A stretch of 64,000 nucleotides of DNA, taken from the NCBI RefSeq assembly GCF_014637345.1, contig NZ_BMEX01000001.1, positions 124,001 through 188,000 on the forward strand. The letters are read 5' to 3'. How positions within the stretch are numbered: the first letter of the stretch is position 1; each line of letters opens with the position of its first letter. The notes beneath the pieces were generated by a model. That model worked only from the letters and a program-made list of their open reading frames with translations, was not told the DNA's origin and did not search any database. The DNA is from Kroppenstedtia guangzhouensis. Lineage in GTDB: Bacteria; Bacillota; Bacilli; Thermoactinomycetales; DSM-45169. The position numbers and the translations under genes were made by a program. Below are positions 17,666-27,998 of the stretch, in pieces.

Positions 17666-18148
17666 ATACTCAGATACATTTTTGTCGCACTGGCCATTCT
17701 GGGCCTGGATCAATGGACCAAATGGCTGGTCGTTGATAAAATGGACCTTTACCAGACTATCCCCTTGTGGGAAGGTGTGTTCCATATCACCTCCCACCGG
17801 AACCGCGGGGCGGCATTCGGGATTCTGGAGAACCAACAATGGCTGTTTATCGTGGTCACCGTTCTGGTGGTTGTGGGTATATTGGTTTATCTCGCCCGAT
17901 TGAAAGAGAGTCAGCCGCCCATGTCCTGGTCTCTCGCCCTGATTTTGGGGGGGGCTCTCGGAAATCTGCTGGATCGGATCCGGATGGGTGAGGTGGTGGA
18001 TTTTCTTGATTTCCGGTGGATTAATTACCCGATTTTCAATGTGGCGGACTCAGCGATTGTGATTGGTGTGGGTATCATGCTCTTATATACCCTGCGTCAG
18101 CCCCAGGAAAAAGAGCGACTTACCGAAGGAGTGGAGGATCCCCGATGA
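17666..18148 (+). CDS. lspA: lipoprotein signal peptidase (signal peptidase II)
   Basis: LspA cleaves the signal peptide of lipid-modified prolipoproteins in the membrane; a lipoprotein substrate is encoded at 54 kb. Four membrane segments are visible, with the conserved DQWTKW, TSHRNRGAAFG, GGALGNLLDRI (first catalytic Asp region), VVDFLDF and FNVADSAIVIG (second catalytic Asp). The start is odd. Homologues begin right at ILRYIFVALAIL, where the codon is ATA (17666) 6 nt after a strong AAAGGGGGAG site; the next canonical in-frame codon is TTG 17618, which would add 16 non-homologous residues and sit at the predicted transcript start. The gene overlaps the next by ATGA. Confidence 0.93.
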   Translation: MLRYIFVALAILGLDQWTKWLVVDKMDLYQTIPLWEGVFHITSHRNRGAAFGILENQQWLFIVVTVLVVVGILVYLARLKESQPPMSWSLALILGGALGNLLDRIRMGEVVDFLDFRWINYPIFNVADSAIVIGVGIMLLYTLRQPQEKERLTEGVEDPR

Positions 18149-19077
18149 CTGCCGAGGGAGAGATCCGATTCTGGCAGGCGGATGAGTCCGATACCGGAGA
18201 ACGGGTGGATAAATTTCTGGCAGGTAAAGAAGCAGATTGGTCCCGCATGGCCGTCCAATCTTGGATTCGGGAACACCGGGTCCGGGTGGACGGCTGTATT
18301 GTGAAGAGAAACTATCGCTTAAAGAGCGGCGAGCGGGTGGAAGTGGTGGTCCCGCCGGCGGAAGAGCCGGAGGTGAAGCCGGAGGCGCTTCCGCTGGAGG
18401 TGGTTTTTGAGGATGAGGATGTGATTGTGGTCAACAAGCCCCGAGGGATGGTGGTCCATCCGGCTCCAGGCAGCCCCTCCGGCACCCTGGTGAATGCCTT
18501 GTTGGCCCATTGCGACGATCTGTCCGGGATCGGCGGGGTGTTGCGGCCGGGGATTGTACACCGCATTGACAAGGACACCTCCGGGTTGATCATGGCGGCC
18601 AAAAATGATTTTGCCCATCGGTCCTTGGCAGCCCAACTGAAAAATCACACGGTGGTTCGGGAATATACAGCTTTGGTCATGGGGAATATTCCCCATGACC
18701 GCGGGACCGTGGATGCTCCCATCGGCCGGGATCCCCATCACCGCAAGCGGATGGCGGTGGAGCACAGGCACGGGAAAGCGGCTGTCACCCATTTTGAAGT
18801 GATCGAGCGTTTTTCCCGGGCCACGTTGATCCGGTGTCGGTTGGAAACAGGGCGGACTCACCAGATTCGTGTCCATATGAAATCGATTGGTCACCCTTTG
18901 GTGGGAGATCCGGTCTACAGCACTCAGTATCGTCACTTTCCCATCGATGGACAGGCCCTCCATGCCCGCCTCCTCGGGTTTGATCACCCACGGACAGGGG
19001 AGAGAATCTGTCGGGAAGCTGAGATGCCGGAGGACATGAGGTCCCTTGTGGAAGGTTTTCGTCGGGAGACCTTGTAG
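18145..19077 (+). CDS. ylyB: RluA/RluD family 23S rRNA pseudouridine synthase
   Basis: A 310-residue RNA pseudouridine synthase. An N-terminal S4-like domain (VQSWIREHRVRVDGCIVKRN, YRLKSGERVEV) is followed by the catalytic domain with VNKPRGMVVHPAPG and the catalytic aspartate in HRIDKDTSGL. GRTHQIRVHM is the conserved substrate-binding motif. RluD-type enzymes modify helix 69 of 23S rRNA. The ATG overlaps the lspA stop, so the two genes are translationally coupled, as lspA-ylyB are in Bacillus. Confidence 0.93.
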   Translation: MTAEGEIRFWQADESDTGERVDKFLAGKEADWSRMAVQSWIREHRVRVDGCIVKRNYRLKSGERVEVVVPPAEEPEVKPEALPLEVVFEDEDVIVVNKPRGMVVHPAPGSPSGTLVNALLAHCDDLSGIGGVLRPGIVHRIDKDTSGLIMAAKNDFAHRSLAAQLKNHTVVREYTALVMGNIPHDRGTVDAPIGRDPHHRKRMAVEHRHGKAAVTHFEVIERFSRATLIRCRLETGRTHQIRVHMKSIGHPLVGDPVYSTQYRHFPIDGQALHARLLGFDHPRTGERICREAEMPEDMRSLVEGFRRETL

Positions 19078-19084
19078 TTGGCCA

Positions 19085-19113
19085 TTGACAATTGACAGAT
19101 CATCCGCCATAAT
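19085..19113 (+). promoter_or_regulatory. sigma-A promoter of the pyr operon
   Basis: TTGACA (19085-19090), 17-bp spacer, CATAAT (19108-19113). A second TTGACA at 19092 is too close to the -10 box. Confidence 0.75.
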
Positions 19114-19130
19114 GATACCAACTGAAGAGG

Positions 19131-19775
<645 letters not shown>

Positions 19776-19786
19776 AAAACAAGTTC

Positions 19787-19893
19787 GCCCTTTAAGGCGG
19801 TCCCGTGAGACCGACAAGGGAGGCGGTACCTTGGTGTGTTGTTAAACATGCACGGGGATCAAACCTCTCTGTCGGTGGACGGAGAGGTTTTTT
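19787..19893 (+). promoter_or_regulatory. PyrR-controlled attenuator 2 (pyrR-pyrP intergenic)
   Basis: PyrR-binding hairpin GCCCTTTAAGGCGGTCCCGT, GAGACCGACAAGGGAGGC (19787-19824). Terminator AACCTCTCTGTC-GGTG-GACGGAGAGGTT followed by TTTT (19862-19893). Confidence 0.92.
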
Positions 19894-19916
19894 GATGAGG
19901 AAAGGGAGGAAACACC

Positions 19917-21281
19917 ATGAAAACCATGGTTCTCGATGTACACGAAAAACCGAAAGCATGGAAATGGATCGCTCTCAGTCTGCAACATCTGTTCGCCATG
20001 TTTGGTGCGACGATCCTGGTCCCGCTGTTGACCGGACTGCAGCCGGCGGTTGCTCTTTTGTCCAGCGGGGTGGGGACCCTTGCATACCTGATCATCACCC
20101 GGGGCAAAATCCCGGCCTATCTGGGCTCATCCTTCGCTTTCATCGTTCCGATCATCAGTGTTTCAAAAACCGAGGGCATGGGAGCCGCCCTCTTTGGGTG
20201 TTTCCTGGCCGGGATTGTCTACGGAGTGGTTGCCCTGATTATCACCCGCTTCGGATCCGGCTGGTTGCATCAGATGTTGCCGCCAGTGGTGATCGGTTCG
20301 GTGGTGATTGTGATCGGCCTGTCTCTGGCGGGAACCGCCGTCGATATGGCCAGCACCCATCAGATCACGCAAACACTGCCGGACAATGTGAAGGATTTCC
20401 AATCACTTCCTGGCACGGTGGAGAGCATTGATGAACAGGCGGGCACCGTCACGCTGAAAGTATACTCTCTGCAACATTTCGGTGTGGCTCTGGTCACACT
20501 GTCGATTGCGGTGATCGCCAGTCTGTTCTTGCGGGGATTTCTCAATCTGATCCCGGTTCTGTTGGGGATTGTTGGAGGCTATCTCACCGCTTTGGCCGCT
20601 GGGATGGTGGATCTCTCCCCCGTCCGGGAAGCAGCCTGGTTCGCTCTGCCCCGGTTTACGACACCGGAAGTCTCCTGGACGGCGGCCCTGGTGATCATCC
20701 CTGTCGCTTTGGTGACCCTGGCCGAACACATCGGTCACCTGATGGTCACCAGCGGCATCATGAACCGGGATCTGACCAAGGACCCAGGACTGCACCGCTC
20801 CTTGCTGGGCGACGGAGTGGCCACCTCCATCGCTTCCCTGTTTGGTGGGCCGCCCAACACCACCTACGGGGAAAATATCGGGGTGATGGCTATTACCCGC
20901 ATCTTCAGCATCTGGGTGATCGGGGGGGCAGCAGTGATTGCCATCGGCTTCTCCTTCATCGGAAAATTGTCTGCCTTGATCTCCACCATTCCTTCCCCAG
21001 TGATGGGAGGTGTCTCCATCCTTCTCTTCGGCATCATCGCCTCCGCCGGTCTGCGGATGTTGGTGGAAAACCGGACGGACTTCGATGATAAGCGCAATCT
21101 GGTGATCGCCTCGGTGGTGCTCGTCATCGGCGTTGGCGGGGCAGCACTCAAGTTTGCCGGCCTTAATTTCGAAGTGGAGGGCATGGCTTTGGCCACCCTC
21201 ACCGGGATTCTGCTCCATCTGATCCTGCCCCGTTCCAGCGAAGACAAAGGAAAATCGGAGGCAGCCACCCCCGCTGCCTGA
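19917..21281 (+). CDS. pyrP: uracil permease (NCS2 family)
   Basis: A 454-residue uracil:proton symporter of the UraA/PyrP group, with about 12 to 14 hydrophobic segments. Family motifs visible include LQHLFAMFGATILVPLLTGL near the N-terminus, YLGSSFAFIVPI, HIGHLMVTSGI (the substrate-site glutamate/histidine region AEHIGH) and LFGGPPNTTYGENIGVMAIT. ATG 19917 follows AAAGGGAGG. It lies between two PyrR attenuators, so uptake is shut down together with synthesis. Its position after pyrR is the same as in Bacillus. Confidence 0.96.
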   Translation: MKTMVLDVHEKPKAWKWIALSLQHLFAMFGATILVPLLTGLQPAVALLSSGVGTLAYLIITRGKIPAYLGSSFAFIVPIISVSKTEGMGAALFGCFLAGIVYGVVALIITRFGSGWLHQMLPPVVIGSVVIVIGLSLAGTAVDMASTHQITQTLPDNVKDFQSLPGTVESIDEQAGTVTLKVYSLQHFGVALVTLSIAVIASLFLRGFLNLIPVLLGIVGGYLTALAAGMVDLSPVREAAWFALPRFTTPEVSWTAALVIIPVALVTLAEHIGHLMVTSGIMNRDLTKDPGLHRSLLGDGVATSIASLFGGPPNTTYGENIGVMAITRIFSIWVIGGAAVIAIGFSFIGKLSALISTIPSPVMGGVSILLFGIIASAGLRMLVENRTDFDDKRNLVIASVVLVIGVGGAALKFAGLNFEVEGMALATLTGILLHLILPRSSEDKGKSEAATPAA

Positions 21282-21299
21282 TCATTGAATATAAAGCAC

Positions 21300-21424
21300 A
21301 ACCTTTAAATCCGGCCCTGTGAGGCCGTGGAAGGAAGTGTTTGGATAAGCGGTTGGGCCGTGGCCCGACCGGGCTGAAGCATGCCCACAATTCCGACTCC
21401 TTCCTCCTGGAAGGAGTCTTTTTT
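21300..21424 (+). promoter_or_regulatory. PyrR-controlled attenuator 3 (pyrP-pyrB intergenic)
   Basis: PyrR-binding hairpin AACCTTTAAATCCGGCCCTG, TGAGGCCGTGGAAGGAA (21300-21336). Terminator GACTCCTTCC-TCC-TGGAAGGAGTC followed by T6 (21395-21424). Three sites in one operon match the Bacillus arrangement. Confidence 0.92.
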
Positions 21425-21446
21425 ATCACCGAAGGAGGGGTTATCC

Positions 21447-22370
21447 ATGGTTCAAACCCGGATTCGGACCGGCCATCTGATCGATACAGACCAACTGAGC
21501 CGGAAGGAGATGGAGGCGCTGTTTGAACGGGCGAACGCCATCCGCCGGTTTCCCGATTCCCACAGGGGACGCTATGGGGGGCGTTTTGCCGCCAACCTGT
21601 TCTTCGAGCCCAGCACGCGGACGCGCCTCTCCTTTGAAGTGGCGGAGCGGAAGCTGGGGATGGAAGTGCTGCGCCTGGATGAAGGCAGTTCCAGTTCAGT
21701 CAAAGGGGAATCCTTTTATGACACCCTTCGCACCCTGTCCTCTGTCGGGGTGGATGTGGCTGTCATCCGTCACACCGGGGGAGGATTGTTGGCGGAGATG
21801 GCGGCCCGTTCGCCGGGGATTGCTCTGGTGAATGCGGGTGAAGGGAAGGGAGGTCATCCCACACAGGCACTCTTGGATTTGTTCACCCTCCACAGTCATT
21901 TTGGAGCGCTGTCCGGTCTGCGAGTGGCGATCGTGGGGGATTTGCGGCACAGCCGGGTGGCCCGGTCCAACCTTCGGGCGTTGCAGGCATTTGGTGCCCG
22001 GCCGGTGTTGAGCGGTCCGGAGTCGATGCGGGATCCGGCTTTGGAGAAGGATGCCCCTTATCTGCCGATGGATGAGGCGCTCCGGCAAGCCGATGCGGTG
22101 ATGATGCTGCGGATTCAGCTGGAGCGGCACCGGGAAAAACTGATCACCTCACCGGAAGAGTACCGCAGAAAATTCGGTCTTACCCCGGAACGGTTGGAGA
22201 TGATGCCCTCCCATGGGGTGATCCTTCACCCCGGCCCCGTCAACCGGGGTGTGGAAATCGACGGGGAGCTGGTGGAACATCCCCGGTCCAAGATATTTGA
22301 GCAGATGGAAAACGGTGTCTGGATCCGAATGGCTGTGTTGGAGCGGGCTGTCGAAGGAGGAATGATGTAA
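21447..22370 (+). CDS. pyrB: aspartate carbamoyltransferase catalytic subunit
   Basis: Joins carbamoyl phosphate to aspartate, the committed step of pyrimidine synthesis. The 307-residue protein carries the carbamoyl-phosphate loop FFEPSTRTRLSFEVAERKLG, the SSSSVKGES loop contributed to the neighbouring active site, the HPTQALLDLFTLHSHFG region and HPGPVNRGVEI. No regulatory subunit gene is nearby, as expected for Firmicutes. I chose ATG 21447 behind GAAGGAGGGG; the longer frame runs into the attenuator. It is separated by one base from pyrC. Confidence 0.96.
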   Translation: MVQTRIRTGHLIDTDQLSRKEMEALFERANAIRRFPDSHRGRYGGRFAANLFFEPSTRTRLSFEVAERKLGMEVLRLDEGSSSSVKGESFYDTLRTLSSVGVDVAVIRHTGGGLLAEMAARSPGIALVNAGEGKGGHPTQALLDLFTLHSHFGALSGLRVAIVGDLRHSRVARSNLRALQAFGARPVLSGPESMRDPALEKDAPYLPMDEALRQADAVMMLRIQLERHREKLITSPEEYRRKFGLTPERLEMMPSHGVILHPGPVNRGVEIDGELVEHPRSKIFEQMENGVWIRMAVLERAVEGGMM

Positions 22371-22371
22371 A

Positions 22372-23667
22372 ATGAATACCCTGCTTTTGAAAAACGGTCA
22401 ACTGTTGGACCTCGATACAGGAGAAACAACTATCGCCGATGTGAGGATTCGGGATGGAAAAGTGGATCGTATCGGGCGGGAACTTCCGGGGGAAGCGGAT
22501 CAGGTGCTGGATCTGGCCGGCAAGCTGCTGATTCCGGGTCTGATCGATCTGCACATTCATTTGCGGGAGCCCGGTTTTGAGGAGAAAGAGACGATTGCCA
22601 CCGGTACCCGGGCGGCGGCACGGGGAGGTTACACCGCAGTCGCCTGTATGCCCAACACCCGGCCGGTGACGGACACCCCCGACGGAGTCCGACGGATTTT
22701 GGAGATCAATGAGCGGGAGGGGTGTGGGGTGCGTGTTCTTCCCATCGCCGCCATCACCAAAGCCTCCTCCGGGGAAGAGTTGACCGACATGGCGGGGTTA
22801 AAGGAAGCGGGGGCGCTGGGGGTCTCCGATGATGGAGTGGGGGTGCAGAGTCCTCGGATGATGAAGGCGGCGATGCGCCGTGCCGCCGCCCTCAATCTTC
22901 CGGTGGTGGCTCACTGTGAAGAGGAAGATTTACTGGTTCCCGGAGCTTGTGTCCATGACGGGGATTTCGCCCGTCGCCACGATCTGCCCGGAATTCCGGG
23001 AGAAGCGGAATCGGTTCATGTGGGCCGGGATCTTCTGCTGGCGGAAGATACCGGGGTTCATTACCACGTCTGTCACATCAGTGCGGAATCTTCCGTCCGG
23101 CTGGTGCGGGAAGCCAAAGCCCGGGGACAGCGGGTGACCGCCGAGGTGACACCGCACCATCTGCTGTTGTGTGAAGAAGACATTCCGGGGCCGGATCCCT
23201 TGTTCAAGATGAATCCGCCCCTTCGCTCCCTCCGGGACCGGGAGGCCTTGATCGAAGGCTTGAAGGATGGGACCATCGATTTTATCGCCACCGACCATGC
23301 CCCCCATACGGCAGAGGAGAAAAGAGAGGGAATCCGGGAAGCTCCCTTTGGAATCGTAGGTCTGGAGACGGCATTTCCTTTGTTGTATACCCACCTGGTG
23401 CAGACCGGTGAGCTGACCCTGGCTCAGCTGGTGGATCGGATGACCCGGCTTCCGGCTCTGGCTTTCGGACTTCCCTGGGGCGTGTTGGAAGAGGGCGGCA
23501 TCGCCGATTTGACCGTGGTGGATCTGACAGCGGAGCGTGTTATCGATCCAAAAAAATTCGCTTCCAAAGGGAAAAATACTCCCTTCGCCGGGTGGAAGGC
23601 GAAGGGATGGCCGGTGATGACTTTGGTGGAAGGGTGGATCATCCATCAGGATCCGGAGTTGAGTTGA
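22372..23667 (+). CDS. pyrC: dihydroorotase (class I)
   Basis: Zinc amidohydrolase that closes carbamoyl aspartate to dihydroorotate. The 431-residue protein has the metal-binding DLHIHLREPGFEEKETI, the MPNTRPVTDTP substrate loop, metal histidines in VVAHCEEEDL and YHVCHISAESS, HHLLLCEEDI, and the catalytic aspartate in FIATDHAPHTAEEKREG. The position of HxH and the DHAPH motif place it in the class I (Bacillus/Aquifex) group. ATG 22372 starts one base after the pyrB stop. Confidence 0.96.
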   Translation: MNTLLLKNGQLLDLDTGETTIADVRIRDGKVDRIGRELPGEADQVLDLAGKLLIPGLIDLHIHLREPGFEEKETIATGTRAAARGGYTAVACMPNTRPVTDTPDGVRRILEINEREGCGVRVLPIAAITKASSGEELTDMAGLKEAGALGVSDDGVGVQSPRMMKAAMRRAAALNLPVVAHCEEEDLLVPGACVHDGDFARRHDLPGIPGEAESVHVGRDLLLAEDTGVHYHVCHISAESSVRLVREAKARGQRVTAEVTPHHLLLCEEDIPGPDPLFKMNPPLRSLRDREALIEGLKDGTIDFIATDHAPHTAEEKREGIREAPFGIVGLETAFPLLYTHLVQTGELTLAQLVDRMTRLPALAFGLPWGVLEEGGIADLTVVDLTAERVIDPKKFASKGKNTPFAGWKAKGWPVMTLVEGWIIHQDPELS

Positions 23668-23695
23668 GAAGAAAGAGAACTGGGGAGGGAAAGCC

Positions 23696-24784
23696 ATGGA
23701 GGCCCGTCTGTTATTGGAGGACGGAACGCGCTTGGAGGGGCAAGCCTTCGGAGCGAAGACGGAGAAACTCGGAGAAGTGGTGTTCAGTACAGGGATGACG
23801 GGGTATCAGGAGGTGCTGACCGATCCTTCCTGTTGCGGACAAATGGTCATCATGACCTATCCCTTGATTGGAAACCGCGGCATCAACCGGCACGATTTCG
23901 AATCCAAGCAGTCCTTTATCCATGGATTGATTGTGCGGGAGCACGCCACCTCCCCAAACTATTGGCGGAATGAACAAAGCCTGGATTGTTGGTTGAAAGA
24001 AGGCGGGATTCCGGGGATCGCCGGTGTGGATACCCGGATGCTGACCCGGAAGATCCGGGCATTTGGCACGTTGAAAGGGGTTTTGTCCACAACGGGAGCC
24101 CCTTGGGATGTCCTGGCTGAAAAGCTGGAAGCCGGTTCTGTGATGAGAGACCAGGTAGCCCGGGTCAGCACCCGAACCATCCATTTCTCGCCAGGATCCG
24201 GTCCCCGGGTGGTTCTGATGGACTTTGGGGCCAAGTACGGGATTCGGCGGGAGCTGACCCGCCGGGGTTGCGATGTGGTCGCGGTGCCTTGGGATACTTC
24301 GGCGGAGGAGATCAAACACCTCGGCCCCGACGGGATCCTCCTTTCAAACGGACCCGGAAATCCCAAGGATGTACCTGGGGCGATCGCCACTGTGGGCATT
24401 CTGTTGAAGCAATACCGCCTGTTTGGAATCGGTCTGGGCCATCAACTGTTCGCCCTGGCTGCCGGCGCAGATACGGAGAAGATGAGGTTTGGACACCGGG
24501 GTTCCAACCATCCCGTCAAAGACCTGCAATCCGGAAGGATCCATATCACCTCTCAGAATCACGGGTATACGGTGCGAACAGACTCTCTGGATCAGACGGA
24601 TCTGACCTTGACTCACATCGCGTTGAATGATGGCACCTGTGAGGGCCTGGCCCATAAACACCTCCCGGCTTTCTCAGTCCAGTACCATCCGGAAGCCGCA
24701 CCGGGACCCCACGATTCCGGGGAGCTTTTTGACCGGTTTCTGAAATTGTTAAATCTGAATCGGGAGGGGATGGCACGTGCCTAA
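23696..24784 (+). CDS. carA: carbamoyl-phosphate synthase small subunit with catalytic Cys replaced by Gly
   Basis: The small subunit normally hydrolyses glutamine and passes ammonia to CarB. The 362-residue protein has the full N-terminal domain ([22 protein letters not shown]) and a class I glutamine amidotransferase domain ([38 protein letters not shown]). The nucleophile elbow should read GICLGHQ. Here residue 246 is Gly (codon GGT, 24431-24433), one base from TGT Cys. The partner residues His331 and Glu333 are intact. By analogy with E. coli mutants and mammalian CPS1, such a subunit should not hydrolyse glutamine but can still support ammonia-dependent synthesis. It overlaps carB by 8 bp. 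Confidence 0.94.
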   Translation: MEARLLLEDGTRLEGQAFGAKTEKLGEVVFSTGMTGYQEVLTDPSCCGQMVIMTYPLIGNRGINRHDFESKQSFIHGLIVREHATSPNYWRNEQSLDCWLKEGGIPGIAGVDTRMLTRKIRAFGTLKGVLSTTGAPWDVLAEKLEAGSVMRDQVARVSTRTIHFSPGSGPRVVLMDFGAKYGIRRELTRRGCDVVAVPWDTSAEEIKHLGPDGILLSNGPGNPKDVPGAIATVGILLKQYRLFGIGLGHQLFALAAGADTEKMRFGHRGSNHPVKDLQSGRIHITSQNHGYTVRTDSLDQTDLTLTHIALNDGTCEGLAHKHLPAFSVQYHPEAAPGPHDSGELFDRFLKLLNLNREGMARA

Positions 24785-27700
24785 AGATCATACGCTGAAA
24801 AAAATTCTTGTGATCGGATCCGGCCCGATCGTGATCGGTCAGGCGGCGGAATTTGACTATGCCGGAACCCAGGCTTGCCAATCCCTGAGAGAAGAGGGAG
24901 TGGAGGTAGTCCTGGTCAACAGCAATCCGGCCACGATTATGACGGACATCGATGTGGCGGACAAGGTTTATATCGAACCGATGACTCCCGAGTTCCTCAC
25001 CCAAGTGATCCGCAAAGAACGTCCCGACGGTTTATTGCCCACTCTGGGGGGGCAGACGGGCCTCAATCTGGCGGTGGAGCTGGCAGAGTCCGGTGTTTTG
25101 GAGCGAGAGGGAGTGCGTCTGTTGGGAACTGATCTTCGGGCTATCAGCTGCGCCGAGGACCGGGAGCAGTTCCGCCACCTGATGCAAGAGATCGGAGAAC
25201 CGATACCGGACAGTGAGATTGTCCACTCCGTGGGGGAGGCGGTCCGATTTGCCGAGAGGACCGGTTACCCGGTGATCGTTCGCCCCGCCTATACATTGGG
25301 TGGTTCCGGCGGAGGAATCGCCGAAACGGAAACAGAGCTTCGGGCAACGGTGGAAAACGGAATCCGCCACAGTCCCATCGGACAATGTCTGATCGAGCAG
25401 AGCATCGCCGGGTTCAAGGAAGTGGAGTATGAGGTGATGAGAGATGCCGCAGACCATGCGATCGTGGTTTGCAATATGGAGAACTTCGACCCTGTGGGGG
25501 TTCACACAGGTGACAGCATTGTCTTTGCCCCCAGTCAAACACTGTCCGACCGGGAGCACCAGATGCTCCGCGACTCCGCCCTGAAGATGATCCGTGCCTT
25601 GGATATTCGTGGCGGCTGCAACGTGCAGTTTGCCCTCGATCCGGAAAGTTCCCGGTATTATGTGATTGAAGTCAATCCCCGGGTGAGTCGCTCCAGTGCC
25701 CTGGCATCCAAGGCGACAGGGGTTCCCATCGCCCGGATCTCTGCCAAAATCGCCCTGGGCTACCATTTGGATGAGATCCCCAACCCGGTGACGGAACAAA
25801 CCCGGGCCTGTTTTGAGCCGACGTTGGACTATGTGGTCACCAAAATCCCTCGCTGGCCCTTTGACAAGTTTGTAGGAGCCAACCGGAAACTGGGAACGCA
25901 GATGAAGGCCACGGGAGAAGTGATGGCCATCGGACGGACTTTGGAAGAGTCCCTGTTGAAGGCGGTCCGCTCCTTGGAGATCGGACTGGATCACCTGCAA
26001 CTTCCCGAGGCGGTGGAGATTCCGGTGGAAGAGTTGCAAAAGCGCCTGGCGGTCCCCGACGATGAGCGGCTCTATCTGGTGGCGGAATGGTTCCGCCGGG
26101 GCGGTTCGGTGGAAAAGGCCCACGCCTTGACCCGGATCGATCCCTTTTTCCTGGGGAAGATCGAGGGAATCATTCGCCTGGAACAGGAATTGTCAGCGAT
26201 GAAAACCTGGGATTCGACACTGGTGAAACAGGCGAAGCGAAGCGGTCTGACTGATGCCGCCATTGCCCGTCTGACCCTTCTGGAGGAAGGGGAAGTCCGG
26301 AAGCGGAGACAGAAAGCGGGCATCCGCCCCGTCTACAAAATGGTGGATACCTGTGCCGCCGAGTTTGAGGCAGCCACCCCTTACTATTACTCCACCTATG
26401 AACAGGAGGATGAGGTGGTGTCCACCGAACGTCCCAGGGTGATAGTCCTCGGTTCCGGTCCCATCCGCATCGGACAGGGGGTGGAATTTGATTACGCCAC
26501 CGTCCATGCTATAAAGGCCATCCGGGCTGCCGGTTTGGAAGCGGTGATCATCAATAACAATCCGGAGACGGTTTCCACTGATTTCAACATTTCCGACCGT
26601 CTGTACTTTGATCCCCTGTACACCGAAGATGTCCTCAATATCATCGAGAAGGAGCGGCCACTGGGGGTGGTGGTCCAATTCGGGGGGCAGACCTCCCTCA
26701 ATCTGGCCCGGGATTTAAAGGAGCACGGGGTTCCTTTGTTGGGAACCGACCTGGAAGCGATTGACCGGGCCGAGGATCGGGAAAAGTTTGAGCAGCTGTT
26801 GGGAGAAGTGGGGATTCCGCAGCCACCGGGAACTGCAGTCACCTCCGAACTGGAAGCTCTGTCGGCGGCCCGGGAGCTGGGTTTTCCCGTCCTGGTCCGA
26901 CCTTCCTATGTGCTGGGGGGACGGGCGATGGAAATCGTCTACAGCGAAAGCGAACTGAAAAACTACATGGATGAGGCGGTCAAACTCAACCCCATGCACC
27001 CGGTCCTTATCGACCGCTATCTTCAGGGAAAAGAGATTGAAGTGGATGCCATCTCCGACGGTGAAGGGGTGTTGGTGCCCGGAATCATGGAACACGTCGA
27101 GCGGGCGGGAGTTCACTCCGGGGATTCCATCGCCGTCTATCCGCCCCGTTCGATCACAGAGGAACAGAAACAGCGACTGGTGAACATGACGACCGAGCTG
27201 GCCCGGGCCCTTCAGATCAGGGGGCTGATCAATATTCAGTTCGTTCTGTATGATGAGGAGCTCTATGTCCTGGAGGTGAACCCCCGTGCTTCCCGAACCG
27301 TCCCTTTCCTCAGCAAAGTGACCGGGATTCCGATGGCACGTGCCGCCACCCGGATCATGCTGGGAGGATCGCTGGCGGAGCAGGGTTACCCGGAGGGTTT
27401 GTGGCCGGAGAAGGGAGAGACGGCGGTGAAGGTGCCGGTCTTCTCCTTTGCCAAACTGCGCCGGGTGGATGTCACACTGGGTCCCGAGATGAAGTCGACA
27501 GGTGAAGTGATGGGGCGTGACCGGGATTATGCCCGGGCGGTTTACAAGGGATTGTTGGCTGCGGGGATCTCCCTGCCCCGGTTTGGCACCGTGGTCGCCA
27601 CCATCAGTGACAAGGAAAAAGAGGCATCGGTCCCTCTCTTCCGTCGTTTCCACAGACTGGGGTACCGAATCATCGCCACCAGCGGCACGGCGGAGCTTCT

Positions 27701-27998
27701 GGAAGCCGCCGGTCTGCCGGTGGAGCGGGTGAACAAATTGAAGGACGGCTCTCCCCACATCCTGGATCGGATTCGGCAGGGAAAAGTCGATCTGGTTGTG
27801 AATACCTGGACCCGGGGGAAAACCCCGGAACGGGACGGGTTCCGGATTCGGCGGGAGGCGGTGGAGCACGGCATCGCCTGTCTGACTTCCCTGGACACGG
27901 TGGATGCCCTTCTCTCCACCCTGGACTCCATTTACATGACAGCGGAGCCCATGGATCATCCTGTGAAACCAATCCGCGGAAAGCTGGTGACGACATGA
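24777..27998 (+). CDS. carB: carbamoyl-phosphate synthase large subunit
   Basis: The 1073-residue subunit makes carbamoyl phosphate from bicarbonate, ammonia and two ATP. Two homologous ATP-grasp halves are present, beginning [20 protein letters not shown] and [20 protein letters not shown]. The first has [13 protein letters not shown] and the second [13 protein letters not shown] as ATP loops. A methylglyoxal-synthase-like allosteric domain closes the protein ([39 protein letters not shown]), where UMP and PRPP act in relatives. Nothing in the catalytic parts looks damaged, in contrast to CarA. Its stop overlaps the pyrF start (ATGA). Confidence 0.97.
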   Translation: MPKDHTLKKILVIGSGPIVIGQAAEFDYAGTQACQSLREEGVEVVLVNSNPATIMTDIDVADKVYIEPMTPEFLTQVIRKERPDGLLPTLGGQTGLNLAVELAESGVLEREGVRLLGTDLRAISCAEDREQFRHLMQEIGEPIPDSEIVHSVGEAVRFAERTGYPVIVRPAYTLGGSGGGIAETETELRATVENGIRHSPIGQCLIEQSIAGFKEVEYEVMRDAADHAIVVCNMENFDPVGVHTGDSIVFAPSQTLSDREHQMLRDSALKMIRALDIRGGCNVQFALDPESSRYYVIEVNPRVSRSSALASKATGVPIARISAKIALGYHLDEIPNPVTEQTRACFEPTLDYVVTKIPRWPFDKFVGANRKLGTQMKATGEVMAIGRTLEESLLKAVRSLEIGLDHLQLPEAVEIPVEELQKRLAVPDDERLYLVAEWFRRGGSVEKAHALTRIDPFFLGKIEGIIRLEQELSAMKTWDSTLVKQAKRSGLTDAAIARLTLLEEGEVRKRRQKAGIRPVYKMVDTCAAEFEAATPYYYSTYEQEDEVVSTERPRVIVLGSGPIRIGQGVEFDYATVHAIKAIRAAGLEAVIINNNPETVSTDFNISDRLYFDPLYTEDVLNIIEKERPLGVVVQFGGQTSLNLARDLKEHGVPLLGTDLEAIDRAEDREKFEQLLGEVGIPQPPGTAVTSELEALSAARELGFPVLVRPSYVLGGRAMEIVYSESELKNYMDEAVKLNPMHPVLIDRYLQGKEIEVDAISDGEGVLVPGIMEHVERAGVHSGDSIAVYPPRSITEEQKQRLVNMTTELARALQIRGLINIQFVLYDEELYVLEVNPRASRTVPFLSKVTGIPMARAATRIMLGGSLAEQGYPEGLWPEKGETAVKVPVFSFAKLRRVDVTLGPEMKSTGEVMGRDRDYARAVYKGLLAAGISLPRFGTVVATISDKEKEASVPLFRRFHRLGYRIIATSGTAELLEAAGLPVERVNKLKDGSPHILDRIRQGKVDLVVNTWTRGKTPERDGFRIRREAVEHGIACLTSLDTVDALLSTLDSIYMTAEPMDHPVKPIRGKLVTT

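Noticed and set aside
26715-27959. Long minus-strand open frame of 414 codons inside carB
   Set aside because: It is a shadow of carB caused by high GC; the carB frame has all family motifs.
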